From a virus: DNA of 28,588 bases. The translations under genes were made by a program, and so were the position numbers. Location: the IMG/VR virus record IMGVR_UViG_3300005264_000047, positions 1 to 28,588 of that record. One strand, given 5' to 3'. The notes under the pieces are model-generated. The model was not told where the DNA came from. It saw nothing but the letters and a program-made list of their open reading frames with translations, and did no database searches. How positions within the stretch are numbered: position 1 is the stretch's first letter; each line of letters starts with the position of its first letter. Of this stretch, positions 6,948-15,684 are shown piece by piece.

Positions 6948-7526
6948 ATGACTTTATCACAATATAGTTTAATAACACTTAATGATGTTAAATCATATCT
7001 TAGTATATCAGGATCAAATACTGATACTGATGATGTTATTGCATCATTAATCAATAGTGTATCAGTTCTATTTGAAAATTATTGCAATAAGAAAATTATG
7101 TCAAGAACGTTTACTGATGAAAAATATAATGGTGATAATAGTAATAGATTATTTACTAAACAATATCCTATTATATCAATAATTTCTATTTACGATGATA
7201 CTAATTGGAATTTTGAAGCTGATACACTTATATCAGCAGATAATTATATGATACATCCTGATATGAATAATGTTTATTTTAAAAATAATATACTTAGTAT
7301 TGGTATTGGTAATATTAAAATTACTTATAATGCTGGTTATGAAAGTGTTCCAACTGATATTAAACATTCTTGTATTCTTGAAGTTATTAGACGTTTTAAA
7401 CATAAAACTGATCCAGACGTATTAAGTAAAACTTTAAGTGATGGTTCAGTTGCTTTTGATACTAATTCATTATTAAAAGAAACCAAAATGATATTGAATA
7501 AATATAAAAGATTTGGTGTTGTATAA
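6948..7526 (+). CDS. Head-tail connector (HK97 gp6-like)
   Basis: A 192-aa protein starting LITLNDVKSYL and then a helical region ending FENYCNKKI, the standard opening of the gp6/gp15-like adaptor family that forms a ring under the portal. The central part is mixed strand and the C-terminus is helical (IKHSCILEVIRRFKHK), as in the family. The length is at the high end for the group. An AGAGAG site precedes ATG, and the stop overlaps the next start as TAATG, which indicates coupled translation with the neck genes. Confidence 0.85.
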   Translation: MTLSQYSLITLNDVKSYLSISGSNTDTDDVIASLINSVSVLFENYCNKKIMSRTFTDEKYNGDNSNRLFTKQYPIISIISIYDDTNWNFEADTLISADNYMIHPDMNNVYFKNNILSIGIGNIKITYNAGYESVPTDIKHSCILEVIRRFKHKTDPDVLSKTLSDGSVAFDTNSLLKETKMILNKYKRFGVV

Positions 7527-7954
7527 TGGCTTTTGCAGAAGTAACATATAAATCTAAAAATGTTGTTAAAAATTTATCTGGTAAATTTAAAACAGGTTTT
7601 TATAAAGGTATTAGTGATGCAATGCTTTATGCTGAAAATAAGTCTAAAGAAAGTATTGGAACATCAGGTAAACCAGGTGTTATAACAGGACATTTAAGAC
7701 GAAGTATTCAAGGTAGAAGTGTTAAAGATAAAGGCATCTTATCAAGTGATGTCATTTATTCAGCAATACATGAATATGGTGGTATTATAGTTCCAGTTAA
7801 AGCAAATGCTTTAAAATTTAAAATTGGTGAAAACTGGATTACTACACAAAAAGTTGTTATGCCAAAAAGACCTTTTTTAAAACCTGCACTTGAAGATAAT
7901 ATGAAAGATCTTGAAACTATTATTAAAAATGAAGTAATGAAGGGAATGTCATAA
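7526..7954 (+). CDS. HK97 gp10-like head-tail joining protein
   Basis: A 142-aa neck protein. Diagnostic pieces are a helical N-terminus with AENKSKESI, GVITGHLRRSIQGR, then YSAIHEYGGIIVP, and PKRPFLKPALEDN near the end. That order is the signature of the HK97 gp10/minor tail completion family. Its start and stop both overlap neighbours as TAATG, so it belongs to a tightly coupled connector-neck-terminator cluster. Confidence 0.88.
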   Translation: MAFAEVTYKSKNVVKNLSGKFKTGFYKGISDAMLYAENKSKESIGTSGKPGVITGHLRRSIQGRSVKDKGILSSDVIYSAIHEYGGIIVPVKANALKFKIGENWITTQKVVMPKRPFLKPALEDNMKDLETIIKNEVMKGMS

Positions 7955-8400
7955 TGGATCAAAGAAATACATATCTATATCAAATTGAAAATGATTTAAA
8001 AGAAAAACTTACCGTAGTTAATGGATATGATTTTACACCAGTAAGTATTAAAAGAGGTATTTATAATTTTCAAGATTTTGAAGGTTTAATGCCAGCAATT
8101 TGTTTTACTTTTATTAGTGAATCACCATTTGAAAGTGATAATTATCAAATGACATATGATGACATTGATACTAAATCAATAATATTAATGTTTTATGGTT
8201 ATGCACAAACTGATGGATACGGTAAAAGTGATTTGATTTATCAAATGACTGCAAATATAGAAACATTTTTAAAAAGTAGTGATATGACATATAATGAAGA
8301 TGTTATAATAAATAATATAGAAATAAAAGAAGGTGGTGTAACAGATCCTATTACATCTTTTTTAATGGAAACACAAATTATATACAAATATAAGGAGTAA
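7954..8400 (+). CDS. Tail terminator / tail completion protein, probable
   Basis: A 148-aa protein directly between the gp10-like gene and the tube gene, where siphophages encode the ring that caps the tail. It begins with a helix (NTYLYQIENDLKEKL), then alternating strands and a mid helix (DLIYQMTANIETFLK), and ends with a strand METQIIYKYKE. The pattern of N-terminal helix, beta sheet and a helix packed across matches tail terminators, but sequence motifs are weak. The function is mainly positional. Confidence 0.6.
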   Translation: MDQRNTYLYQIENDLKEKLTVVNGYDFTPVSIKRGIYNFQDFEGLMPAICFTFISESPFESDNYQMTYDDIDTKSIILMFYGYAQTDGYGKSDLIYQMTANIETFLKSSDMTYNEDVIINNIEIKEGGVTDPITSFLMETQIIYKYKE

Positions 8401-8404
8401 GAAT

Positions 8405-9418
8405 ATGAGTAATTCTGAAAGAGGCAAAATACAATTTGAATCAGGACAATCAGCAAATGATTATGCTGTTATGACTGATAGTGGTGATCATAAAATATAT
8501 ACAATTTCTGGTGGTACTATATTTAGTGGTAAATCTGGATTTGAGGCAGTAGTAAGACCTAATGGTATTGTAATTGGTAGAAATATTTTATCAACTAATA
8601 CAACTAATGATACAATTTCTGTAGCAGGTTTTACAGCTTATAGTAAAGGTATTGCATATGAAGTATCTGCAACTACATTAACAATAACAAGACCAACAGA
8701 AGAATATCAGATTTATTCTGTAGCTATGAATGATTCTGGTGTCGTGTCTATAATTGAAGGTTTAGAACATGCAAGTGCTCTTACAACAACAAGAGCTGTT
8801 AGTGGTGGTCCTCCTGAAATACCTGTAGATTCAGTAGAGATTGGACAAATTAAAGTAACATCATCTACACCTGCAGTAATTGATGCTGATGAAATTTTTC
8901 AAACCGTTGGTACACATACTGAAAGATTTGACTTTCCTACATGGGAGGTAAATACAATTGGTGATGGTGATAGTGCATCAGTATCAGCAAAGAAAAATTC
9001 ATATGTAGAATTTGCATCAGAATTAGATGCCATTCATACAGGAGCAACATATAAACAAGTATATATTAGTTATTATACACCTATTTTTGCAGAAGCATCA
9101 AAAGCACTTGACTTTGTTCCTATTGAAAATAGTCATTCAGTAAGCTCTACACAATATTATAATGGAACTATTGCCAGTGTGTCTTCTACTTTAGGACAAG
9201 GTAAATTTACAGCATTATTAACTGATGGGGTAACTGATTCTTTGGTTACAAATAAAGATGAAATTCTTACTATTAAATTTTATCCTGATAGAAATAAGAC
9301 ACCTTATATCTTATCACAAGGTAAAATTGGACTTAGTAGAACATATCCTGTAGCTGGCCAAAATAAGGCATCTGTAACAATTAGTTCAGAAATAGCTTCA
9401 GCAGATTTTTCATCATAA
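8405..9418 (+). CDS. Major tail tube protein, probable
   Basis: A 337-aa, serine/threonine/glycine-rich, all-beta protein with a strong AAGGAGTAAG site before the ATG, consistent with high expression. It lies between the tail terminator and the tail assembly chaperone, the usual slot of the tube gene. No cysteine, signal or membrane segment is seen. It is longer than many tube proteins, so it may carry an extra surface domain. The N-terminal ~110 residues (ISGGTIFSGKSGFEAVV onward) could be such a module. Identity rests on order, composition and ribosome site. Confidence 0.65.
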   Translation: MSNSERGKIQFESGQSANDYAVMTDSGDHKIYTISGGTIFSGKSGFEAVVRPNGIVIGRNILSTNTTNDTISVAGFTAYSKGIAYEVSATTLTITRPTEEYQIYSVAMNDSGVVSIIEGLEHASALTTTRAVSGGPPEIPVDSVEIGQIKVTSSTPAVIDADEIFQTVGTHTERFDFPTWEVNTIGDGDSASVSAKKNSYVEFASELDAIHTGATYKQVYISYYTPIFAEASKALDFVPIENSHSVSSTQYYNGTIASVSSTLGQGKFTALLTDGVTDSLVTNKDEILTIKFYPDRNKTPYILSQGKIGLSRTYPVAGQNKASVTISSEIASADFSS

Positions 9419-9448
9419 CATATTAATAAAAACTGAGGGAATAAAAAT

Positions 9449-9883
9449 ATGGGTTTTGATATAAGTAAATTTGATACAGCTTCATTTGAAAATAGAACCG
9501 CAACAATAAAAGTTCCAGAACTTCATAATTTTTTTGATGAAGAAGATAAAAAAGAATGGATTGTAAGAGGTTTAAATGCAGATGAATTGGCTATTATAAA
9601 TGAGGCTGTATCAACTAATAAAAATATTGAGGGTGTTATTAGTGCTATAACAAGTAATGTTAGTTCAGATAAAGTAAATGCAGTAAAAGAAATTATAGGT
9701 ATTCAAACTGACACTGTTCCAGATGATCTAGTAAGAAGATTTGAAATGTTAACTAGAGGTAGTGTAGAACCCAAAATTGATCATAATATATCAGTAAAAT
9801 TAGGAAAAAGTTTTCCTACTACACTTTTTAAATTAACTAATAAAATTATAGAATTAACAGGACAAGGTCAATTGGGAAAATAA
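9449..9883 (+). CDS. Tail assembly chaperone, short form (gpG-like)
   Basis: A 144-aa protein just upstream of the tape measure gene. Its body is helical and polar (LNADELAIINEAVSTNKN, DDLVRRFEMLTRG, LFKLTNKIIELTGQ), matching the role of chaperones that coat the tape measure during tail assembly. It ends at a canonical slippery heptamer GGGAAAA followed at once by UAA. This indicates that a fraction of ribosomes shift to -1 and continue into a second domain. ATG follows a GAGGGAA site. Confidence 0.85.
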   Translation: MGFDISKFDTASFENRTATIKVPELHNFFDEEDKKEWIVRGLNADELAIINEAVSTNKNIEGVISAITSNVSSDKVNAVKEIIGIQTDTVPDDLVRRFEMLTRGSVEPKIDHNISVKLGKSFPTTLFKLTNKIIELTGQGQLGK

Positions 9884-10056
9884 ATGCCCTGTGGAATTCA
9901 ACTAATATTCAAATAGCATTATCATTATGTAACAAAAATAATAAATTTTTATTTGAAGTTATACCTGATGTGTTTCCGCAGGGCAGATTAACAGAATTGG
10001 AAATTAGTCTTTGGGATAGATTTATAACAGATAGGAATAATAAAAATGGCAAATAA
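9449..10056 (+). CDS. Tail assembly chaperone, -1 frameshift fusion (gpGT-like)
   Basis: After residue 144 a -1 slip on GGGAAAA (9874-9880) re-reads base 9880 and continues through 58 more codons (INALWNSTNIQ... to DRNNKNGK), stopping at TAA 10054-10056. The product would be 202 aa. This second frame has no start of its own, fills the otherwise empty gap of about 160 bp, and ends 11 bp inside the tape measure gene. It thus has the same geometry as the lambda G/T pair. The T-like part contains LTELEISLWDRFITDRN, a plausible tape-measure-binding helix. The frame, slippery site and stem are visible. Actual frameshifting is inferred. Confidence 0.85.
9874..9985 (+). promoter_or_regulatory. Programmed -1 frameshift signal with long-range stem
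   Basis: The heptamer G GGA AAA is in the correct zero-frame phase (GGA 9875-9877, AAA 9878-9880). Four bases later TGCCCTGTGGAA (9885-9896) can pair with TTCCGCAGGGCA (9974-9985) over 12 bp with a single U-G wobble. These GC-rich arms stand out in an A+T-rich gene and enclose 77 nt. Slippery site, short spacer and stable downstream stem are the three parts of a stimulated frameshift element. Confidence 0.85.
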
Positions 10057-12739
10057 TGTTGTAGAAATTATTTTCAAAGGCAATGATGAAGTTACTTCAA
10101 CATTAAACGAAATATCATCTAATGTTGATAGTTTTAGTAATGATTTAGGATCAATAGCAGACCCTATAGCAAATGTTACTGAAATGGTGGTAAAACTTGA
10201 AACAGCACTAGCAGCAATGGCAGTTGGTGGTTTGACATATGCTACTGTTGAAGCTGGTAAATTTTCATCTTCAATGAATGAAATTAATACATTACTTGAT
10301 ATATCTAGTGATGATTTTAATGGTTTATCTGATGATGTTCTCAATTATTCAAAAAGCTCAACTGCATCATTAGAAGATATACAAAACTCTATGTATAATC
10401 TTATATCTCTTGGTGTTGATTATAAAGATAGTATAGAAACTTTAAACACAATTGAAAAATTGTCAGTTGCAACAAAATCATCATTGAACGATACAACTAA
10501 TACTTTAATCGGTACAATGAATGCCTATGGTGCAGGTATAGATGAAGCATCAGATTATAGTGATATCTTTTTTACTATAATTAAAGACGGTAAAACTACT
10601 TTACCTGAATTATCAACATCAATTGCAAATGTTACAAGTATAGCAGCAACCGCTGATATACCATTCGAAACACTCGGTGCATCAATTGCCGCTCTTACAG
10701 CATCCGGTGCAACTACCAGTGCTGCTATTACACAAATTAAGGCAGCCATTCAAGCAATCATCAAACCTACAGAAGAAGCATCTAAACTTGCTCAAGAATT
10801 CGGTGTTGATATGTCAGCATCAGCCATAGAATCAAAAGGTTTCGAAGTAGTATTAAAAGAAATCTATGATGCAACTAATGGTAATATAGAAGTTATAAGT
10901 AAAATGATTCCATCTGTAGAAGGGTTAAATGCAGTTACCGTTCTTGGTGCAGATTCATCTGGTATATTTGCCAAAACATTAACTGATATGGGTAATAATG
11001 CAGGTGCTACTACAGAAGCATTTGATAAAATGTCTCAAAATCTCGATTTGTTATGGACTGAACTTGTTAATAACTTTAATGCAATATTCATTGAACTTGG
11101 TTTATCTTTTGAAGACGAAATAGCAGACCTATTACAATCCTTTTCAAATTTCTTTGGGTCAATAAGTGATGAATTTGATAAAGGAACATTTGATGAAATT
11201 GAAAATTTTATTAAAGAAACAATTAATAACATAACAGATTTTATGAATGGGTCAGCAGAAGATATATCAGCAGCATTAAATGATGTAGAATTTAGTGAAT
11301 TTGTAGATTCAATTGATGGTGTCTTATCTTCTCTTGGTGGGTTATTTGAAGATATGGATTTAACAACACCAGAAGGACTAGCAAAAGCATTTCAAAGAAT
11401 AATTGATAGTATTACATCATTACAAACAGTTATAAAAGATATAATAGATTATATAAAACCATTAATTGATGCAGGTGTTAGTTTAATTGATATATTTAAT
11501 AATTTGGATACAGATACACAAGCATTAATTGGAACTGTATTAGCTTTTGGTACTGCATTATCTGGTATAGCTGTTACCGTTGGTGTTGGTGGGGTATTAC
11601 TTAGTGGGCTTAGTACATTATCTGGTATGTTTGGTGGACTTATTACTATATTATCTGGTCCAGTTGGATTAACAATTGCAGTTGGTGCATTAGCAGTTGG
11701 TTTCATTACATTACTTGAAAATATTGGCCTATGGTCATCTGGTGATCTAGAAGCTTCTGAAGCAGCTTTAAGAAATTATGAAAATCAAAATATAAAACTT
11801 GGTGAATTACTAGATAAAATTGGTGAATTACCTGAATCTGTTTCTGTGTCAGCAGTATTTGATTTGATTAATGAAGGTAAATTGGATGAAGCAAATGAAA
11901 TAGTTGATCAATTAACAGCAGAACAAAAGGAAATAGCCCTTAAAGCAGAACTTGATCAAGCAGAAGTTTATGAATTTACTGAAAATTGGGATGAAATATC
12001 TAATAATCCAAATACATCTTTAGCATTACAGGCAGCAATTGAAGAAGGTGATATTGAAAAAATTGAATCTATTTTATCTGGTGACTATGAAGTAGGTGTT
12101 GATGTTGATACTACTAATATAGAAAAAACTAAAAAAGAAATTGAAGATATACCTACTGATAAAAAATTAGATGTTAAAGTAGAAGATCAAAAAATAAAAG
12201 ATATAAAAAAAGAAATAAAAGAAATACCAAGTGAAAAATTACTAGAAATATCTTTACAAGGTGATATTGATATAAAATTGGAAAGTATAAAAGCATCAAG
12301 TGAAATTATGCAAACCCAATTTGAATGGCAAGCAAAACTTGATATTGAAGAAATCCAATCTCAAACAGAAATAGTTAGCACTATGTTTGAAACTCTTGGT
12401 GAATCTATATCTGCAGTAACATCAACTACATCTAGTATGTTTGATTCATTAATTAATGGCATGAGTGACCTTAGTCTGTCTGAACAATGGGAATTTATGG
12501 ATATATTTGAACAACAACAACAAGATCAAACTAATTTAATTAATGCCCAAATTGATCTTATGCAAAAACAAAGTGACTATTATAACGAAAAAACTGATTC
12601 ATTAAATTCAGGTGATTCAATAATAACTATAGATTCATCTGGACTTGAACCTGCATTAGAAATGATCATGTGGGAAATATTAGAAAAAGTTCAAGTAAAA
12701 GCAAATGAATCTGGTTCAGAAATGCTATTAGGTATTTAA
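10046..12739 (+). CDS. Tape measure protein
   Basis: An 897-aa protein that sets tail length and passes into the host envelope during DNA ejection. Residues about 60-280 match the TP901-type minor tail/tape measure core (AGKFSSSMNEINTLLDIS, LGVDYKDSIETLNTIEKLS, ALTASGATTSAAITQIKAA). A strongly hydrophobic, glycine-rich stretch occupies about 491-556. Charged, lysine/glutamate-rich helices follow (about 690-800). There is no lysozyme or peptidase motif. With the usual ~0.15 nm per residue, the tail would be near 135 nm, so this is a siphovirus. Start ATG follows AGGAAT and overlaps the chaperone fusion by 11 bp. Confidence 0.93.
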   Translation: MANNVVEIIFKGNDEVTSTLNEISSNVDSFSNDLGSIADPIANVTEMVVKLETALAAMAVGGLTYATVEAGKFSSSMNEINTLLDISSDDFNGLSDDVLNYSKSSTASLEDIQNSMYNLISLGVDYKDSIETLNTIEKLSVATKSSLNDTTNTLIGTMNAYGAGIDEASDYSDIFFTIIKDGKTTLPELSTSIANVTSIAATADIPFETLGASIAALTASGATTSAAITQIKAAIQAIIKPTEEASKLAQEFGVDMSASAIESKGFEVVLKEIYDATNGNIEVISKMIPSVEGLNAVTVLGADSSGIFAKTLTDMGNNAGATTEAFDKMSQNLDLLWTELVNNFNAIFIELGLSFEDEIADLLQSFSNFFGSISDEFDKGTFDEIENFIKETINNITDFMNGSAEDISAALNDVEFSEFVDSIDGVLSSLGGLFEDMDLTTPEGLAKAFQRIIDSITSLQTVIKDIIDYIKPLIDAGVSLIDIFNNLDTDTQALIGTVLAFGTALSGIAVTVGVGGVLLSGLSTLSGMFGGLITILSGPVGLTIAVGALAVGFITLLENIGLWSSGDLEASEAALRNYENQNIKLGELLDKIGELPESVSVSAVFDLINEGKLDEANEIVDQLTAEQKEIALKAELDQAEVYEFTENWDEISNNPNTSLALQAAIEEGDIEKIESILSGDYEVGVDVDTTNIEKTKKEIEDIPTDKKLDVKVEDQKIKDIKKEIKEIPSEKLLEISLQGDIDIKLESIKASSEIMQTQFEWQAKLDIEEIQSQTEIVSTMFETLGESISAVTSTTSSMFDSLINGMSDLSLSEQWEFMDIFEQQQQDQTNLINAQIDLMQKQSDYYNEKTDSLNSGDSIITIDSSGLEPALEMIMWEILEKVQVKANESGSEMLLGI

Positions 12740-12754
12740 TAAAGGAATTATATT

Positions 12755-13102
12755 ATGATATCAATTTCATCAATTTCAATTGATAATAATGATTATGGTA
12801 ATGTTATTATCAAAGATTATATTGATAATAGAGAAAATCAGTCAAGATTAAATAGATATTCAACTTTAGACGGTGGTACCGTTATTACTCACAGTGGCGT
12901 TACTGAAGGTGATAGAATAATAAAAATTAATTCATCTATTGATAAATCCGATTCAAATAAATTGTGGGATATGTTTAAAACTGAAACATTTTTTTTGATA
13001 AGTATACCTGATGGGGTGTTTTTATCATCAATAAAATCATTAAAATTAGAACCAGGTATTGTAAAAGCAACTATCTATATTAAAAATAAGGAGAGTGAAT
13101 AA
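12755..13102 (+). CDS. Small tail protein after the tape measure, unknown
   Basis: A 115-aa mainly beta protein, with AAAGGAAT before ATG and a stop touching the next ATG. It alternates polar and hydrophobic strands (YGNVIIKDYI, DGGTVITHSG, FFLISIPDGVFLSSI). It lies where siphophages encode distal-tail or baseplate adaptor proteins. I do not recognise a family. A distal tail connector is the most natural guess from its place. Confidence 0.55.
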   Translation: MISISSISIDNNDYGNVIIKDYIDNRENQSRLNRYSTLDGGTVITHSGVTEGDRIIKINSSIDKSDSNKLWDMFKTETFFLISIPDGVFLSSIKSLKLEPGIVKATIYIKNKESE

Positions 13103-13534
13103 ATGGCTATTATAAGCACTTTATCAAATCATTATAAAAAACAATTAGCAGAGGGAAATATAAACTTTTCATCTAATGTATATAAAATAATTCTTACGGA
13201 TACTTCATTCACATTTGATAAAGATTTACATGCAACATTAGCAGATGTTACATCAAATCAATTATCAACTGGAAACGGTTATACTCAAAATAATAAAACT
13301 CTTGCTAATGTGTCAATTACAGAAGACGATACTAACGATAAAGCATCAATTACTTGGGATAATGTTACATGGACAGCTTCTGGTGGGTCTATTGGTGGAA
13401 CTGGTGCAGCTTGTATATATGACGATACTACTTCCGATGATACTATAATCGGTTGCATTGATTTTGGGTCAGATTTTACTATTGAAGATGGAGTAAGTTT
13501 TCAGTTACAAAACATTCAAATAGATTTGAGTTAA
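13103..13534 (+). CDS. Phage structural protein of the small beta-rich type
   Basis: A 143-aa protein with the pattern YKIILTDTSFTFDKDLHATLADV, then LSTGNGYTQNNKTLANVSI, then WDNVTWTASGGSIGG and a closing LQNIQIDLS. This arrangement is familiar from many phage tail/fibre clusters, where it is annotated only as a hypothetical structural protein. The fold is probably a beta sandwich. It starts immediately after the preceding stop with GGAGAG upstream. Function may be a tail decoration or receptor-binding accessory. That is inference from place. Confidence 0.6.
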   Translation: MAIISTLSNHYKKQLAEGNINFSSNVYKIILTDTSFTFDKDLHATLADVTSNQLSTGNGYTQNNKTLANVSITEDDTNDKASITWDNVTWTASGGSIGGTGAACIYDDTTSDDTIIGCIDFGSDFTIEDGVSFQLQNIQIDLS

Positions 13535-13545
13535 GGTAAACTAAA

Positions 13546-15684
13546 ATGAGTATAACAGCTAAATCAGTTATATTTGATATTGCAAATGATTATGGTGGGT
13601 CATATACTGGTGTCAGATCAATAGATTTCTATCTTGATGGGTCTCTTATTGATATGCCTTATGGAGATTATACAGCATATGGTACATCAACTTACGGTGC
13701 ATATCAACCATATCACGCTTTTAATACAGACGAACCTAAAACTGGATCATCTTGGGACCCTGATTTGTGCGTATGGTTAAGCTCTTCATCATCTCCAAGA
13801 TTAGTAATTGTATTTGATAGTGAACAAACTTTCGATGAAATAGTTGTTAATAATTACCATAATGAAGGTGGTGCTACTAATAATGGTATTAAAGATGTAG
13901 TAATATCAATATCTCCTGATACAATAACTAGCACTACTTATAATGCCAATATATCAAATGGATACCAAATTTTTGACGGATCATTTGATGAACATGTATC
14001 ATCAGATGTACTAGATTCACAATCTTATTTGTTTTCTTGGTCTTTATCTTTTGTTAATTATACTGGGTCTATGTCTCCATCAGCACAACTTAACGATTCA
14101 AGAAACGATATTTTTCTTAATACTGATGGGTCTAAATTGTATATACAATCATATTATGATTCTGGTAATGTATATCAATATTCTTTATCTACTGATTGGG
14201 ATATATCTACAGCATCTTATGCAAGTAAATCATTAGATCTATCAAACGAAAGTACAACAAATCATGGTTTCTTTATGTCACCTGATGGGTCTAAATTGTA
14301 TAGTGTTAGCTCAGGCGATAATAAAATATATCAATATTCTTTATCTACTGATTGGGACTTATCTACTGCATCTTATGCAAGTAAATATTTCTTGACATCA
14401 AGTTATTTATCTACACCAGTTGGTATGTTTATAAATTCTGATGGAACAAAATTATACATTCAAGGACAATATGGGTCTTGTTACCAATTTACTTTATCTA
14501 CTGCTTGGGATATATCTACAGCATCTTCTGATAGTAAATCTTTTACATTAGGTGGGTATGATGATGTGTTTTGGGATTTATCAGGTAAAACTTTATTTGG
14601 TTGTGGTGGTAATAATGTTTACGAATATCCAGTATCTACTGCTTGGGATATATCTACTGCAGGTTCAGTAGCAAATACATATAATACAAATTCATATACT
14701 GGCGGTAGTAATCAGGGTATGTTTATTAAACCAGATGGTAATGTTTTATATGTAACTGGATCAAATAAATTAATTACACAATATAATATGGTTACACCAA
14801 CCGTTGTTATTGCATCAACATTTGAAACTATTACTTCTTTATCTATATCAGATATACCAATAATACAAGCACCAGCATTTGAAAATATCACTGATCTATC
14901 TACTGATCTATCATTTAATATTAACACTATAGCATTTGATAATGTTAATACTTTAGATGCATCAATTTTTATTGGAGTGAATTTGTCAGCACCAGCATTT
15001 GAAAATATCACTGATTTATCTACTGATATATCTCTTAATATTAACACTACAGCATTTAATAATGTTAATACTTTATCTGGTGATATGATTTATTCAATTA
15101 TATCTACAACATTCGAAAATGTTAATACTTTATCTCTTAATTCAATTAATAACTTTAAATTAAAATTTTCTGATGTGTATTATATTTTTACATTAACTGG
15201 TGCAGCTAATGGAACTACTGATATAGAAATACCAATAACATCTTTTCAATGTAGTATGAGAAATGATAATCCAACATTTTTACAAGTAGTCGTACCATCA
15301 ATGGATTATGCAGACGAAATTACTAATAGATCAGATGGAACTATTAAAATTGATATGGCATATAAAAAAGATAATAACTTTATTTTAAGAGAAACTATAG
15401 TTGAAGCAGATCTTGAAGATATAATTCAATATAAAGGTATGTCAAGTCAATCAATAGCATTAAACGGTTATAAAACAGAAACTTATAGTAATAAATCTAT
15501 TACTTTACCTTCATCAAATTATAGATCAATAGAAAACGGTAAATATAGACATAGATTATCTCAACCTAATATATCATTAAGACCTGGCGACACTGTTACT
15601 ATCTCTGGCGATACATTTGTGGCAAATGTAATAACTTATTATATTAGTGTCGAAAATAAAACAATGGAAATAAGTGAAGAATAA
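13546..15684 (+). CDS. Distal tail protein with discoidin-like, propeller and hub-like parts
   Basis: A 712-aa mosaic. Residues ~5-130 resemble a coagulation-factor 5/8 C-type (discoidin) sandwich, with SWDPDLCVWLSS, PRLVIVFDSEQTFDEIVV and then DVVISISPD. Residues ~160-420 hold at least five propeller repeats of DGSKLY followed by YQYSLSTDWDISTA. From ~424 to ~535 a 19-21-residue repeat FENITDLS/FDNVNTL appears six times. The C-terminal ~175 residues look like a tail hub/baseplate domain (LRPGDTVTISGDTFVANV). Probably a baseplate or receptor-contact protein. The two FENITDLSTD copies are also near-identical at DNA level, 120 bp apart. Confidence 0.6.
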   Translation: MSITAKSVIFDIANDYGGSYTGVRSIDFYLDGSLIDMPYGDYTAYGTSTYGAYQPYHAFNTDEPKTGSSWDPDLCVWLSSSSSPRLVIVFDSEQTFDEIVVNNYHNEGGATNNGIKDVVISISPDTITSTTYNANISNGYQIFDGSFDEHVSSDVLDSQSYLFSWSLSFVNYTGSMSPSAQLNDSRNDIFLNTDGSKLYIQSYYDSGNVYQYSLSTDWDISTASYASKSLDLSNESTTNHGFFMSPDGSKLYSVSSGDNKIYQYSLSTDWDLSTASYASKYFLTSSYLSTPVGMFINSDGTKLYIQGQYGSCYQFTLSTAWDISTASSDSKSFTLGGYDDVFWDLSGKTLFGCGGNNVYEYPVSTAWDISTAGSVANTYNTNSYTGGSNQGMFIKPDGNVLYVTGSNKLITQYNMVTPTVVIASTFETITSLSISDIPIIQAPAFENITDLSTDLSFNINTIAFDNVNTLDASIFIGVNLSAPAFENITDLSTDISLNINTTAFNNVNTLSGDMIYSIISTTFENVNTLSLNSINNFKLKFSDVYYIFTLTGAANGTTDIEIPITSFQCSMRNDNPTFLQVVVPSMDYADEITNRSDGTIKIDMAYKKDNNFILRETIVEADLEDIIQYKGMSSQSIALNGYKTETYSNKSITLPSSNYRSIENGKYRHRLSQPNISLRPGDTVTISGDTFVANVITYYISVENKTMEISEE

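Noticed and set aside
9881-10045. Gap before the tape measure gene as simple intergenic DNA
   Set aside because: It is open in the -1 frame from the slippery heptamer to just inside the next gene, so it is part of the chaperone fusion.
13245-13448. Second plus-strand frame inside the 143-aa structural gene
   Set aside because: Leucine-rich low-complexity translation of A+T-rich codons in another frame, with no ribosome site.
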